Assembly: GCA_046350295.1 (NCBI GenBank)
Contig: JAXMAR010000008.1
Coordinates: forward strand, 1-64,000
Source: JAXMAR01 sp046350295
Lineage (GTDB): Bacteria > Planctomycetota > Planctomycetia > Gemmatales > Gemmataceae
Length of the DNA stretch: 64,000 nucleotides
Direction of reading: 5' to 3'
Shown here in pieces: positions 51,279 through 61,365 of this stretch. The position numbers and the translations under genes are program-made. The notes under the pieces are model-generated. The model was not told the origin of the DNA. It made no database searches and was given only the letters and a program-made list of their open reading frames with translations. Position 1 is the first letter of the stretch; every line of letters begins with the position of its first letter.

Positions 51279-53367
51279 CTATCCGACGATCACCCGCGGC
51301 CGCTTGGCTGGGTCCGGCTCCGCCTGCATCAACAGCTCGCGGACCTTCCAGGGAACGTTCCCCTCGCCGAACGCCAGGTAGCTCCAGCTCGACGTCAGCA
51401 GGTTCATCTCCGACCAGCCGAAGTGCAGCCCCGGCGGCTTGCTGTAGCGCGACATCTCCAGCGCGATGGCCGCCACCGAGTGGGCCACCGAGGCGCAATG
51501 CCCCACCTTGATCACGAAGCAGTGATCGTCCTCCTCCACCTCGATGAGCAGCCGCTGGTAGAAGTTGCTCGGGTCCTCGATGGCGATCTCGATGAAGACG
51601 ATATCGGCGTGCGGATCGAGCTGATGGTCCTGCCGGATCTGCTTCTCCTTGTCGAGCCGCTCCTGCCGGCCGGGGCGATGCGGCACGAGGACGGGGAAAT
51701 CCGCCATGCGCAGGCTGTCCCAGAGCAGCTTCGAGTGGTCGTCCTTGAAATCGAAGCCGATGGTGCGCAGCTCATCGGCGCGCACCGCCCGCGACACGAC
51801 CGACAGCACCAGGATGGCGACGATGAATCCCAGCGCGATCGCCAGCCCGCTGAAGCCGCGGATGGCGACGACGACCGTGAGCCCCGCGAAGCCCCAGGCC
51901 AGGACGCGGAAATACCAGACGCCCAGGCGCGACGGGCGCCGCGTCTCCGGCTCCGCCTGCCCCGTCAGCTTTTGCTTCTTGCCCAGAGCCGAAACCGCGA
52001 CCGCGCAAGTGATCAACACGAGGACCGCCACCGCGTACGCGTCCCGCTGCGCCGAAACGCGCGCCTGATAGAAAAACGTGACCGCGGCGTTCACCAGGCC
52101 GAACAGGATGATCAACACCCCCCAGCGCTGCGACCACGCCATGTCCATGCCGAAACGCAGCAAGAAACGCGGCAACAGCGACGCCAGCGCCGTCATCACG
52201 CTCGTGCCGGCCAGCACGAGCACGAGCACCGTCACCGTGTCGTAGAGCGAGCCGAACCAGCCCTCCCCCCAGGGCAGCAGCGACCCGTCCCCCGTCGTCA
52301 ACGCGCCGCCATGCGCCAGGTACGCCAGCGCCCGGTCGGCCGCCTTGCCGTGAAACGCCTCCGGCGGAATCAACAGGCAACACACAAACGACGAGGCGAG
52401 CAGGAACGCCGACATGACCAGCGCCGCCGTCACCAGCACCTTGCGCGTGTTGCGGATCCGGCCGCGCGGCTCCAGCGGCGTGTCCCCCGCCGCCCCTTTC
52501 ACCTGCGGCACGACCACCATGCTCATCTCGAAGCCCGAAAGCCCGAGGGCCAGCTTCGGCAACACCAGCAGGCTGACCACCACCACGCCGAACCAGCCGA
52601 GCCCCTGCGTCAGCGGCCGCTCCACCTCCCAGTCGCCGCGTCCCATTTGCTCGAGCCACTCCTCGACGACGCGGGGATGATCGTTCAAGTGGAGCAGACC
52701 GGCGACGATGACGACGGCGTTGAGGACGAGGAAGAGGAGGACGAGCGGCACGGCCAGGGCGATGGCGTTGCGGTTGAAGCCGCGCCGCAGGAAGAACCAG
52801 AAGAAGAAGCCGACGACGCCGAGCAGCAGGGCGGCGACGAGCTGCACGGTGATGTAGCGGCCCCACTCCGGCGTCAGATACGTCAGCGCCAGCTCTTGCA
52901 GCCAGTGCGCCAGGCGCGACAGGGCCGCCTGCCAGCCGGGGTCTTCGCTCTGCAGCGTGTGCACCGCGGCGTCGGCCAGCGAGATGCTCTTGAGCATGAT
53001 GAAGTCGACGGCCGCGAAGCCGAGCATGACCAGGACCAGCGTCTTGCCGCGCCAGCCCTGGACGACGCGCTCGAGCATGCCGATCGCCCCCTGCCCGGAA
53101 TGGGAGCGCCTGACGAGGTACCAGTAGACGGGCAGGGCGCCGAAGAGGGTGACGAGGACGACGACCAGCGTGGCGATCGGCCCGAGCCGGCCGGCGACGT
53201 CGAAGGTGATCGACGGCTGATAGGCGAGTGCTGAAGTAGTCGAGGCCGATGAGACAGACGACCCAGAGCCAGTAATGCTCGGAGGGACGCTCGGGCGCCG
53301 AGGCCGGCGGGCGTGTCGGTCTGTTCAGCGGCTTGCGGGGCGGACATACTGGTTCTTCGTAGGACAT
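51279..53367 (-). CDS. APC-superfamily permease (second), apparent frameshift near the N-terminus
   Basis: The natural start is ATG 53367 (MSYEEPVCPPRKPLNRPTRP), reading to WLWVVCLIGLDYFST. Near 53230 the frame changes and the sequence continues as YQPSITFDVAGRLGPIATLV and YWYLVRRSHSGQGAIG into the long open frame whose first ATG is at 53078. A two-base (CT) deletion in ACTCTCGCC would explain it. The remainder has about 11 spans (LVLVMLGFAAVDFIMLKSIS; MSMVVVPQVKGAAGD) and a cytosolic C-terminal domain (~450-600, IVFIEIAIEDPSNFYQRLLI). Probable amino-acid or K+ permease related to 22109-24694. An ISL3 element sits 24 bases past its stop codon. Confidence 0.78.
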
Positions 53368-53488
53368 GCCTGGGCATTGGCGAGCGCTCGAGCCGGCGCG
53401 GGCGCCGCTCTTGATTTTGCCCGCCCCGCAATTAAGATTATTGTTGTCGACCGGCGCCGGCGGCATAGCATGGTAAGGGTCGATCCCT

Positions 53489-53560
<72 letters not shown>

Positions 53561-53619
53561 TACCTTGACCGTATCATCGAACGGGGTCTGACTCGCCAGG
53601 GTTGGACCCCTTCGCGTTC

Positions 53620-53724
53620 CCCATAACCTGGGAACGCCTCGCCTGGAGGCTCCACCTCCCGGCGCCAGCAGCGAGGCAGGGCCTCGCGGCAGTAGGGTCC
53701 CAGGCAGAGCTTGGGACCGAGGAG
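53620..53724 (+). repeat. Multi-hairpin repeat-like leader of the trigger factor gene
   Basis: Consecutive small palindromes are present: GGAGGCTCCACCTCC, GCGAGGC-AGG-GCCTCGC (perfect 7 bp), and GTCCCAGGCAGAGCTTGGGAC (9 bp with one G-T pair), the last ending just before the ribosome site GAGGAG. It resembles dispersed palindromic elements with AACCTGGGAACG borders. It is transcribed with tig if the promoter lies upstream. Confidence 0.6.
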
Positions 53725-53730
53725 AATACC

Positions 53731-55272
53731 ATGGTCGACGAAAAAGAGCTCGAGGCGAAAGAGATGACGGCCCTCGTCGAGGAGCGCGTGCCCGAGGGCG
53801 CCGGCGAAGCCGAGACCGGCGAAGGCGAAGAGGGCGCCGAGGAGAAGAAGAAGCTCAACCAGACCGTCGACATCTCCGACGTCGGCCCCTGCCGCAAGCA
53901 CATCAAGGTGAGCGTCGACCGTTCCGACATCGACGAGCTTTTCTCCGAGAAATACAAGGAGCTGGTCAGCGACTCCGCCGTCCCCGGCTTCCGCCCCGGC
54001 AAGGCCCCGCGCCAGGTCGTCATGCGGAAGTTCAAGAAGGACGTCTCCGAGCAGGTTCGCGCCCAGGTCCTCCTCGCCAGCCTCGAGCAGCTCGCCGACG
54101 ACTTCGACGTCGCTCCCCTCGCCCCCCCCGACATCAATCCCAACAAGCTCGAAATCCCCGACCAGGGACCCTTCGTCTACGAGTTCGAGGTCGAGGTCCG
54201 CCCGCAGTTCGACCTGCCCGACTACAAGGGCCTCAAGCTCAAGCGTCCCGTCCGCGCCTTCAGCGACGCCGACGTCGAGCAGGAGGAGCGCCGCATCCTG
54301 TCGCGCTATGGCTCCCTCGTCCCCAAGACCTCCGGCGCCGCCCAGCTCGGCGACTACGTCACCGTCGACATGACGACGCGCTTCGGCGACAAGCCGATCG
54401 GCACGATGAAGGAAACCACGCTCCGCGTCGATGACACCGTCACCTTCAAGGACGCCATCGCCCGCGAGTTCGCCAAGGAGGTGGTCGGCATCAAGGCCGG
54501 AGAGACGCGGACCGTCAACCTCGTCATGACCGAGGCCGTGGCCCAGCAGGCCCTGCGCGGCCTGACCGTGCAGGCCGACATGAAGGTACACGAGCTCAAG
54601 ACGCTCCGTCTGCCCGAGCTGACCCCCGACTTCCTCGACGGCGCCTTCGGGGTCCGCACCGCCGAGCAGCTCCGCGAGCAGGTCCGCTTGCTCCTGGAGC
54701 GCCGCCTGGAATACCAGCAGCGCCAGTCCGCCCGCGAGCAGGTCCTCTCTCACATCGCCGCCAGCGCCACCTGGGATTTGCCCCGCGACATGCTGATGCG
54801 CCAGGCCCGCAAATCGCTCGCCCGCCGCGTCATGGAAATGCAGGAGGCCGGCCTCTCCGAAGAAGAGATCAACGCCCGCTCGCGCCTCCTCCAGCAGGAC
54901 GTCCTGCGCAGCACCGAGCTCGCCCTCAAGGAGCATTTCGTCCTGCAGAAGATCGCCGAGGTCGAGAAGATCGAGGTCGACGACGAGGAGATCGACGCCG
55001 AGGTCGACCGCCTCGCCGACCAGACCAACGATTCGGCCCGCCGCGTCCGCGCCCGCCTGGAAAAGGAAGACCTGCTCGAGACCATGGCCGCTCAGCTCAT
55101 CGAGCGCAAGGCCCTCGACCTGATCCTCAGCAGCGCCGAATACGAAGAAACCCAGCTCGAGCCCGAAGGCGGCATGGCCGCCGTCGAGCAGCAGACCGTC
55201 GAGGGGGAGCTGCACGATCCAACCCAGGCCCCGCCGGAGGAAAAGAAGGCGGACGAGGAAACCAACGCCTGA
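53731..55272 (+). CDS. tig: Trigger factor
   Basis: ATG 53731 with GAGGAG upstream; the frame is open earlier but reads through the hairpin leader. 513 residues. After an acidic N-terminal extension (~45 residues, Glu/Gly-rich) the ribosome-binding domain has the signature VPGFRPGKAPRQVVMRKFKK. The FKBP-like PPIase domain follows (~195-280, LGDYVTVDMTTRFGDK ... VVGIKAGETRTVNLVM), then the C-terminal helical chaperone domain. It binds nascent chains at the ribosome exit. The C-terminus is extended by ~45 acidic residues. A tRNA gene lies upstream and a terminator downstream. clpP/clpX, often next to tig, are absent. Confidence 0.95.
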   Translation: MVDEKELEAKEMTALVEERVPEGAGEAETGEGEEGAEEKKKLNQTVDISDVGPCRKHIKVSVDRSDIDELFSEKYKELVSDSAVPGFRPGKAPRQVVMRKFKKDVSEQVRAQVLLASLEQLADDFDVAPLAPPDINPNKLEIPDQGPFVYEFEVEVRPQFDLPDYKGLKLKRPVRAFSDADVEQEERRILSRYGSLVPKTSGAAQLGDYVTVDMTTRFGDKPIGTMKETTLRVDDTVTFKDAIAREFAKEVVGIKAGETRTVNLVMTEAVAQQALRGLTVQADMKVHELKTLRLPELTPDFLDGAFGVRTAEQLREQVRLLLERRLEYQQRQSAREQVLSHIAASATWDLPRDMLMRQARKSLARRVMEMQEAGLSEEEINARSRLLQQDVLRSTELALKEHFVLQKIAEVEKIEVDDEEIDAEVDRLADQTNDSARRVRARLEKEDLLETMAAQLIERKALDLILSSAEYEETQLEPEGGMAAVEQQTVEGELHDPTQAPPEEKKADEETNA

Positions 55273-55299
55273 CGCGGCGAGAGAATTCGACTTTCCCTG

Positions 55300-55330
55300 G
55301 GGACAGGCGATTTCGCTTGTCCCTTTTTTT
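55300..55330 (+). terminator. Intrinsic terminator after tig
   Basis: A 10-bp stem GGGACAGGCG / CGCTTGTCCC (one G-T pair, 55300-55309 with 55314-55323) has a 4-base loop and seven T residues. Confidence 0.95.
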
Positions 55331-55482
55331 GTTCCCGGCTTCCATTGCGCCGCCGTCACTTTTCTCGGCGCAAGAATCGGACGGTCCGTATTCAACCTGC
55401 GATTTCTGCTGTCTTCCTAATATCAAGGTGCGATTTGGCAGGGACTTGAACTCTGCCCGGATGCTCCAACAAGAAAGCGGCT

Positions 55483-55583
55483 TGGATTCAGCCCGAAGGC
55501 CTCCAACAAAAAAGCCGCTTGGATTCAGCCCGAAGGGCTCCAACAAGAAAACAGGCTTGGATTCAGCTCGAAGGGCTCCACAA
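55483..55583 (+). repeat. Tandem array of a ~26-bp core at 38-bp period
   Basis: GGATTCAGCCCGAAGGCCTC followed by CAACAA recurs at 55483, 55521 and 55559 with minor changes, separated by ~12-base linkers (AAAGCCGCTT-like). A degenerate fourth copy may start near 55446. Confidence 0.85.
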
Positions 55584-55586
55584 GAA

Positions 55587-55717
55587 AGCCCAGGGCAACG
55601 CCCTGGGAAGATGCGGTGTGCAACCGAGCCCTGTAAGGGCGAAACAACGGCGTTTGTTTCGCCCTTACAGGGCTATTGTCGCAACCTGCCGCGGGTCCCA
55701 GGGCGTTGCCCTGGGCT
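55587..55717. repeat. Nested palindromic element, copy 1
   Basis: Outer 21-bp perfect inverted repeats lie at 55587-55607 and 55697-55717 (AGCCCAGGGCAACGCCC start). They enclose a second perfect 20-bp pair at 55627-55646 and 55655-55674 (AGCCCTGTAAGGGCGAAACA). The conserved right flank continues to ~55786 (TTTTGCCCCCTTTGGGGC, GATCTTGCTGCAGAATCGAA). Confidence 0.92.
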
Positions 55718-55790
55718 GAATTGTTTTGCCCCCTTTGGGGCTTCCCTAGCTTGACCACCCGATCTTGCTGCAGAATCGAACGCCGCATTG

Positions 55791-55890
55791 GATTCAGCCC
55801 GAAGGGCTCCAACAAGATTCAGCCGGAAGGCCTCCAACAAGATCCAGCCCGAAGGCCTCCGACAAGATTCAGGCCGAAGGGCTCCAAAGA
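55791..55890 (+). repeat. Tandem array of the same core at 25-bp period
   Basis: Four units of GATTCAGCCCGAAGGGCTCC plus AACAA at 55791, 55816, 55841 and 55866, each with one to three changes. Same core as 55483-55583 but without the linkers. Confidence 0.9.
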
Positions 55891-55891
55891 A

Positions 55892-56106
55892 AGCCCAGGG
55901 CAACGCCGCCAACGCCCTCGGAAGATGCGGTGTTGCAACGGAGCCCTGTAAGGGCGAAACAACGGCGGCGCTTGTTTCGCCCTTACAGGGCTATTGTCGC
56001 AGCCTGCCGCGGGCCCCAGGGCGTCGCCCTGGGCTGAATTGTTTTGCCCCCCTTTGGGGCTTCCCTCGCTTGACTATCCGATCTTGCTGCAGAATCGAAC
56101 AGCGTC
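55892..56106. repeat. Nested palindromic element, copy 2
   Basis: Second copy of the element at 55587-55786, including the inner AGCCCTGTAAGGGCGAAACA palindrome and the right flank ending GATCTTGCTGCAGAATCGAA. The left outer arm carries an insertion (GCCGCCAAC), and other point changes make the outer palindrome imperfect. Confidence 0.9.
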
Positions 56107-56449
56107 ATAGTGAGAATCCGTATTGTGTTCGCGGTGGCGCTGTTCTAATATTTTCTCACCCACCGCGCCCGGCCGAGACGACGCGTTTCGACCGTCTTTA
56201 ATTCTTTGTCCGTCTGGTTACGCTTGCGAAGCGATTCTGAGAATCTTCCTCTTTTCCGCGCGCCTGCGAAACCTTGGCGACTCATTGGTGTTTCATGACG
56301 GCGTGCGCGCTTGCAGCCTTGCACGCGCTCCTACCGTGACTGCGCCGCGACAGGTTCTTGCCTACCTACTGTCTCGGCCGTCACTTTTTCCCACCGGCTG
56401 GTGAGAGTGCCTAACTCTCTATCTACTCTTTTCTCTTCAGGGGGGTCCT
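56107..56449 (+). other. Leader region of the DUF1559 gene
   Basis: T/C-rich sequence without an ORF of coding character. It holds the promoter and a purine-rich ribosome site (AGGGGGG, 6 bases before ATG 56450). Nothing else recognised. Confidence 0.45.
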
Positions 56450-57358
<909 letters not shown>

Positions 57359-57399
57359 TCCCGGGCCGCGCCCACCGACGTAGCTCCCGATCGACCCGT

Positions 57400-57493
57400 A
57401 GCCGAAGTCGTGAGACTTCGGCTGCGGCGTCGTTTCGCCCTGAACTTGACGCAACGATGAAATCAACCAGAAGGCCGCGGCCTGGCCGCGGCC
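57400..57493. repeat. Two hairpins between the DUF1559 and lipoprotein genes
   Basis: AGCCGAAGTC / GACTTCGGCT (57400-57409, 57414-57423, 4-base loop) and GGCCGCGGC / GCCGCGGCC (57473-57481, 57485-57493, 3-base loop) are both perfect. The second ends ten bases before the lipoprotein ribosome site. They may act as a partial terminator or mRNA stabiliser. Confidence 0.75.
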
Positions 57494-57515
57494 ATTTCTC
57501 ATGGAGAGAAAGCCA

Positions 57516-57938
57516 ATGTCCCGATGGGCTCCACGATTGTTGTTTCCGCTTGTTTGTCTCGCGCTTGCCGGCTGCGGCAAGGCGGGCGTCTCGGGCAAGG
57601 TGTCCTTCAAGGGGACGCCTTTGACCTCGGGCAATGTCACCTTCCGCGCCGGCGACGTGGTCCGCGGCGCCGCCATCGAGAAGGATGGCACGTACCGGCT
57701 CACCGACTGCCCGCCCGGCGACTACAAGGTCACCGTCAGCGTTCCCACGCTTCGCTTCGCGACCCGGCCCCCCAGCGGCGCCGTCCCGAAGGCCGCCGAC
57801 ATGCCCGGCAAGGAAGTCTCCACCGCCGCCACCCTGCCCGCCGTACCCATCGATCCCAAGTACGCTGATGTCAAAACTTCCGGTCTCAGCTTCACGGTCG
57901 CCGGCGGCGGCCACGAGTTCGACATCGACCTGAAGTGA
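57516..57938 (+). CDS. Small lipoprotein with carboxypeptidase-regulatory-like domain
   Basis: ATG 57516 with GGAGAGAA upstream; 140 residues. Signal peptide with lipobox LALAGC (Cys about residue 19). The mature part is a transthyretin-like fold: KAGVSGKVSFKGTPLTSGNV, AAIEKDGTYRLTDCPPGDYK, HEFDIDLK. Probably outer-membrane or periplasm anchored. It regularly follows DUF1559 genes in planctomycetes and may be co-transcribed. Confidence 0.85.
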   Translation: MSRWAPRLLFPLVCLALAGCGKAGVSGKVSFKGTPLTSGNVTFRAGDVVRGAAIEKDGTYRLTDCPPGDYKVTVSVPTLRFATRPPSGAVPKAADMPGKEVSTAATLPAVPIDPKYADVKTSGLSFTVAGGGHEFDIDLK

Positions 57939-58035
57939 CCCGCTAAGGATGGCGAACCACCACGGGAGGGCGAGCCGCCACGCCCGCCCGGACGTTCGCC
58001 TTCTTTGGAACACGGAGGCCCTGCGTAGCGCCGCG

Positions 58036-61000
58036 TCAGGGCTCCTTCGGCAGCGCCCAGGGTGGCAGCCGCGGCGCTTCCGGCTCGAGCAGCCAGAAAG
58101 AGCGGTGAATGGGGACCTTGGCCGGGTCGATGTCGAGGAGGAGGAGGTCGCGCGCTTTCAAAGACTTGCCGACGCTGTCCCAGTACTGACGCAGGTCGGC
58201 GACGTAGCGGCGCGCGTCCTGGAGGTTGCGGCGCCGTTCCTTCTCCTCGGCGCGGGCCTCGTCGATGGTCTTGCCGGCGAGGACGGCCTCCACCGTGTCG
58301 AGGCGAATCTCGAGGTCGGAGAGGAAGTCGATCTCGCCGCGCGCCCGGCTCTGGACGATGAAGCCCTGCGCGAGCGCCTGGGCCAGGTTGATCTTCTCGG
58401 TCTTGTACGAACGGGCGTCGGCGAGGAGCTGGTTTCTCTCGGCGAGCGCGTCCTTGTCTTTTTCGATGGCGCGGCGGCGGGCCTCGTTGATCTTCTGGTC
58501 GCGCTTCTCCATGGCCACGATCACCTCGTGATACTGGGCGACCACGTCCGCCGGCGGATGCAGATCGAGGATGGAAATCCCCTCCAGCTCCAGGCCCAGA
58601 CCGCCGCCGCGGAGCCCGGCGAGGCGCCCTTCGAGGCGGCGCGTCAGGTCCCGCTCGAAGCGGGCCCGTTCGAACGTGAGCAGCGCTTCGAAGGGGCGGC
58701 CCGCGGCCAGCTGCCGCATCTCGGCTTCGCAGCTGGCACGCAGCAGCTCGGTCGCGTCCTTGACCTCGAAGAGGAACACGCGCGGATCGGTGACGCGGAA
58801 GCGAAGGGACACCTGCACGTCCACGAGGCTCTTGTCCCCCGTCATCAGCAGCGATTCCTCGGTGCGCCGGTTCTCGCCGCCGTGGCCGCTCTTCCAGGTG
58901 AAGTCCCCTTCGACTTCGCCCGGGGCGGCGCTATTGCGGAAGCCGATCTCGACCGTCTGCACCCGCTGCGTGACGCGGGCGACGTCGTCGATCGGCCAGG
59001 GCCAGCGGAAATGCCACCCCGGCGGCAGGTCCTCGACCGGCCGACCGAAGCGGCGCAGCACGCCGTACTCGTCGGCCGCGACGACCTTGACGCCGGTGAC
59101 GCCCCAGACGATGAGGAGTACCAGGGCCAGCCCGGCGAGGACTTTGCGGGAGTTGTGTTCGAGCCAGTGCAGGCCGGCGCCGAAGTCGAAGTGTTTTTCG
59201 ATCCAGAGATCGAAGGCGCGGCCGCCGGCCTTGAGCCTGGTGAGCCACGGGCCCGAAGCGCGCTCGAACCAGAGGAGCCGCATCGCGTTGAGCAGCACGG
59301 CCAGGGAGCCGGCCTGATGATAGAGAACGGCGGCGAGGGGAGACTGCTCGTACCAGCCGGCGGGAGCGAAGAGGGGCCAGAGCCAGGCCGTGACGACGAT
59401 GCCGACCGCGTTGACGACGAAGGCGAACCAGAAGATGTTCTGGCGGATGATGTGTACCGTCTGCCGCGACAGGCGAATGAGGAGCGGCAGGGGCCGCAGC
59501 GGCTCGCCCATCAGAATGATGTCGCCGGCCTCGGCGGCGATGTCGGTCCCGGTCCGGCCGATGGCGATGCCGACGTCCGCGTGGGCGAGAGCCGGGGCGT
59601 CGTTGATGCCGTCGCCGACCATGGCCACGGTGGCCGGGGCTGCACTTCGGGGGCTTACGCCGCCCGGCTCGCCTGAGGGCGTTACGCCGCCTGGCTCGCC
59701 TGTCGTTTGCGGGCCGTTGTGGATCAGACGCTTGAGGCGGTCGATGTGCTCCGACTTCTGGTGCGGCAGGAGGTCGGTGTCGATCGCGTCGAACGGGACG
59801 TCGGCGGCGCAGGCGCGGGCGGCGCGGGCCCGGTCGCCGGTGAGCAGAACGATGGGGGCGATGCCGAGGCCGCGCAGCTCCTCGATCATGCCGTGGGCTT
59901 CCGGACGGACGCGGTCGCGGGCGCCGATGGCGCCGAGAACGGCGTTGTCGCGCGCGACCAGCAGGATGGTCTGGCCGCCGTGGTCGAGCGTCGCGATCAG
60001 ACTCTGGACATCCGGCTCGACAGCGACACCCCGCTCCTCGAGGAGGCGCTGCGTGCCGACGATGAGGCGGCCCCCGGCCGTGTGGGCCGAGACACCCGCG
60101 CCGGGGTGGGCCTGAAAGTCGACGGCGTTGTCCAGTGCCAGCCCGCGCTTGCGCGCTTCGGCGACGATCAACTGGGCGATGGGATGTTCGCTCTGCTGCT
60201 CCGCCGTCGCGGCGACGCGCAGCACGTCATCGGCGCTATGTCCGGAGCGGGGCAACACATCCCCGAGCTCGAGGCGGCCTTCCGTGATGGTGCCGGTCTT
60301 GTCGAACGCCATGGCGCGGACCGCGGCGAGGCGCTCCAACGCCGAGCCCCCCTTGATCAGAATGCCGGTGCCGGCGAGGCGGCCGAGGGTGGCGATGACC
60401 GCGGCCGGCGTGGCGAGGATCAGGGCGCAGGGGCAGGAGACGACGAGGACGGAGAGCGTGGGATAGACGCTGCGGACAAAGGCCGCACGCATGCCGGGAC
60501 GCGGCATGTCCCCCGGCTGAAAGAGGCCCGTGAGCTGGAAGAACATCGAGCCCAGGAACGTGACGGCGGCCAGGCCGAGAACGACCGGAAGGAAATAGCG
60601 GGCCAGGCGGTCCGCCGTACGCTCCATCGTCCCCTTGTCCTTGAGCGCGCGCGCCGTCAGCTCGATGATCTTGCCGGCGACGGTCTGCTCGGCCACGCGC
60701 CGCGCCTCGATCGTCAGAGCGCCGAACTGGTTCACCGAGCCGGCGAGGACCTCTTCGCCGGCGCCACGCTCCTGCGGCTCACTCTCGCCCGTGAGCGCGC
60801 TCACGTCGAGAGCGGAGCGCCCTTCGACCACGACCCCGTCGACCGGAACCTTGGCGCCCGGTTTGACGACCACACGGTCGCCGACGCGAAGCTGGCTGGT
60901 GAGGACGCGCTCCTCTCGGCCGTCTTCGAGGCGCCAGCAGCGCTGCGGAAAGACCTCGACGATTCGGCCCAGGGCGCGGCGCGTGCGTGCGAAGGTGATC

Positions 61001-61365
61001 GCCTCGAGGCATTCCCCCACGAGGCCGATGAACACGACCTCGGCGGCGACGAGTTGCTCCTGGATGTAGATGGCGGCGCAGGCGGCGATGGCGATGGCGA
61101 GGTCGGCGCCGAGACGGCCCTTGAGGAGACTGTCGAGCGAGCCATAAAGGATGCGGGCGCCGCCCAGGACCGCGCCGATGAGGGCGAAGCGATAGGCGCC
61201 GATGCCAGTGGGAAAGGACGCGAAGGCGGCCCAGCCCAGCCAGGTAAGGAAGCGCGGCACGAGATCGAGGGCGATCAGGAGGCCGACGAGGCCGGTGATG
61301 ACGTAGAGGAAGCGATTATCTTCCTGGGCGAAGGCGGAATCGGTATGAGAGATTTCGCGGTGCAT
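58036..61365 (-). CDS. P1B-type ATPase fused to HflK/SPFH (band 7) module
   Basis: One 1109-residue frame from ATG 61365. Residues ~1-700 are a heavy-metal P-type ATPase without an N-terminal metal-binding domain: actuator DVSALTGESEPQ, membrane motif C311-P-C313 (VSCPCALILATP), phosphorylation site D355 (FDKTGTITEG), SEHP in the nucleotide domain, and hinge VGDGINDAPALA (~583), plus C-terminal spans with YHQAGSLAVLLNAMRLLWF. A further transmembrane helix (~738-759) leads into an SPFH domain of HflK type (~760-960, ADEYGVLRRFGRPVEDLPPG, LPPGWHFRWPWPIDDVARV) and a coiled coil. Residues ~555-573 contain an in-frame dispersed-repeat peptide. Metal specificity is unknown; hflC is not adjacent. 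Confidence 0.93.
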   Translation of the reverse strand: MHREISHTDSAFAQEDNRFLYVITGLVGLLIALDLVPRFLTWLGWAAFASFPTGIGAYRFALIGAVLGGARILYGSLDSLLKGRLGADLAIAIAACAAIYIQEQLVAAEVVFIGLVGECLEAITFARTRRALGRIVEVFPQRCWRLEDGREERVLTSQLRVGDRVVVKPGAKVPVDGVVVEGRSALDVSALTGESEPQERGAGEEVLAGSVNQFGALTIEARRVAEQTVAGKIIELTARALKDKGTMERTADRLARYFLPVVLGLAAVTFLGSMFFQLTGLFQPGDMPRPGMRAAFVRSVYPTLSVLVVSCPCALILATPAAVIATLGRLAGTGILIKGGSALERLAAVRAMAFDKTGTITEGRLELGDVLPRSGHSADDVLRVAATAEQQSEHPIAQLIVAEARKRGLALDNAVDFQAHPGAGVSAHTAGGRLIVGTQRLLEERGVAVEPDVQSLIATLDHGGQTILLVARDNAVLGAIGARDRVRPEAHGMIEELRGLGIAPIVLLTGDRARAARACAADVPFDAIDTDLLPHQKSEHIDRLKRLIHNGPQTTGEPGGVTPSGEPGGVSPRSAAPATVAMVGDGINDAPALAHADVGIAIGRTGTDIAAEAGDIILMGEPLRPLPLLIRLSRQTVHIIRQNIFWFAFVVNAVGIVVTAWLWPLFAPAGWYEQSPLAAVLYHQAGSLAVLLNAMRLLWFERASGPWLTRLKAGGRAFDLWIEKHFDFGAGLHWLEHNSRKVLAGLALVLLIVWGVTGVKVVAADEYGVLRRFGRPVEDLPPGWHFRWPWPIDDVARVTQRVQTVEIGFRNSAAPGEVEGDFTWKSGHGGENRRTEESLLMTGDKSLVDVQVSLRFRVTDPRVFLFEVKDATELLRASCEAEMRQLAAGRPFEALLTFERARFERDLTRRLEGRLAGLRGGGLGLELEGISILDLHPPADVVAQYHEVIVAMEKRDQKINEARRRAIEKDKDALAERNQLLADARSYKTEKINLAQALAQGFIVQSRARGEIDFLSDLEIRLDTVEAVLAGKTIDEARAEEKERRRNLQDARRYVADLRQYWDSVGKSLKARDLLLLDIDPAKVPIHRSFWLLEPEAPRLPPWALPKEP
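59648..59700 (-). repeat. Two in-frame copies of the dispersed 26-bp element inside the ATPase gene
   Basis: Copy 59648-59673 is identical to 37032-37057 (opposite strand). Copy 59675-59700 is a diverged neighbour. Together they encode GEPGGVTPSGEPGGVSP in the loop just before the hinge motif GDGINDAP. Confidence 0.85.

Noticed and set aside
55791..55890. Possible CRISPR array (25-bp repeats)
   Set aside because: Units are contiguous without spacers and diverge from one another.
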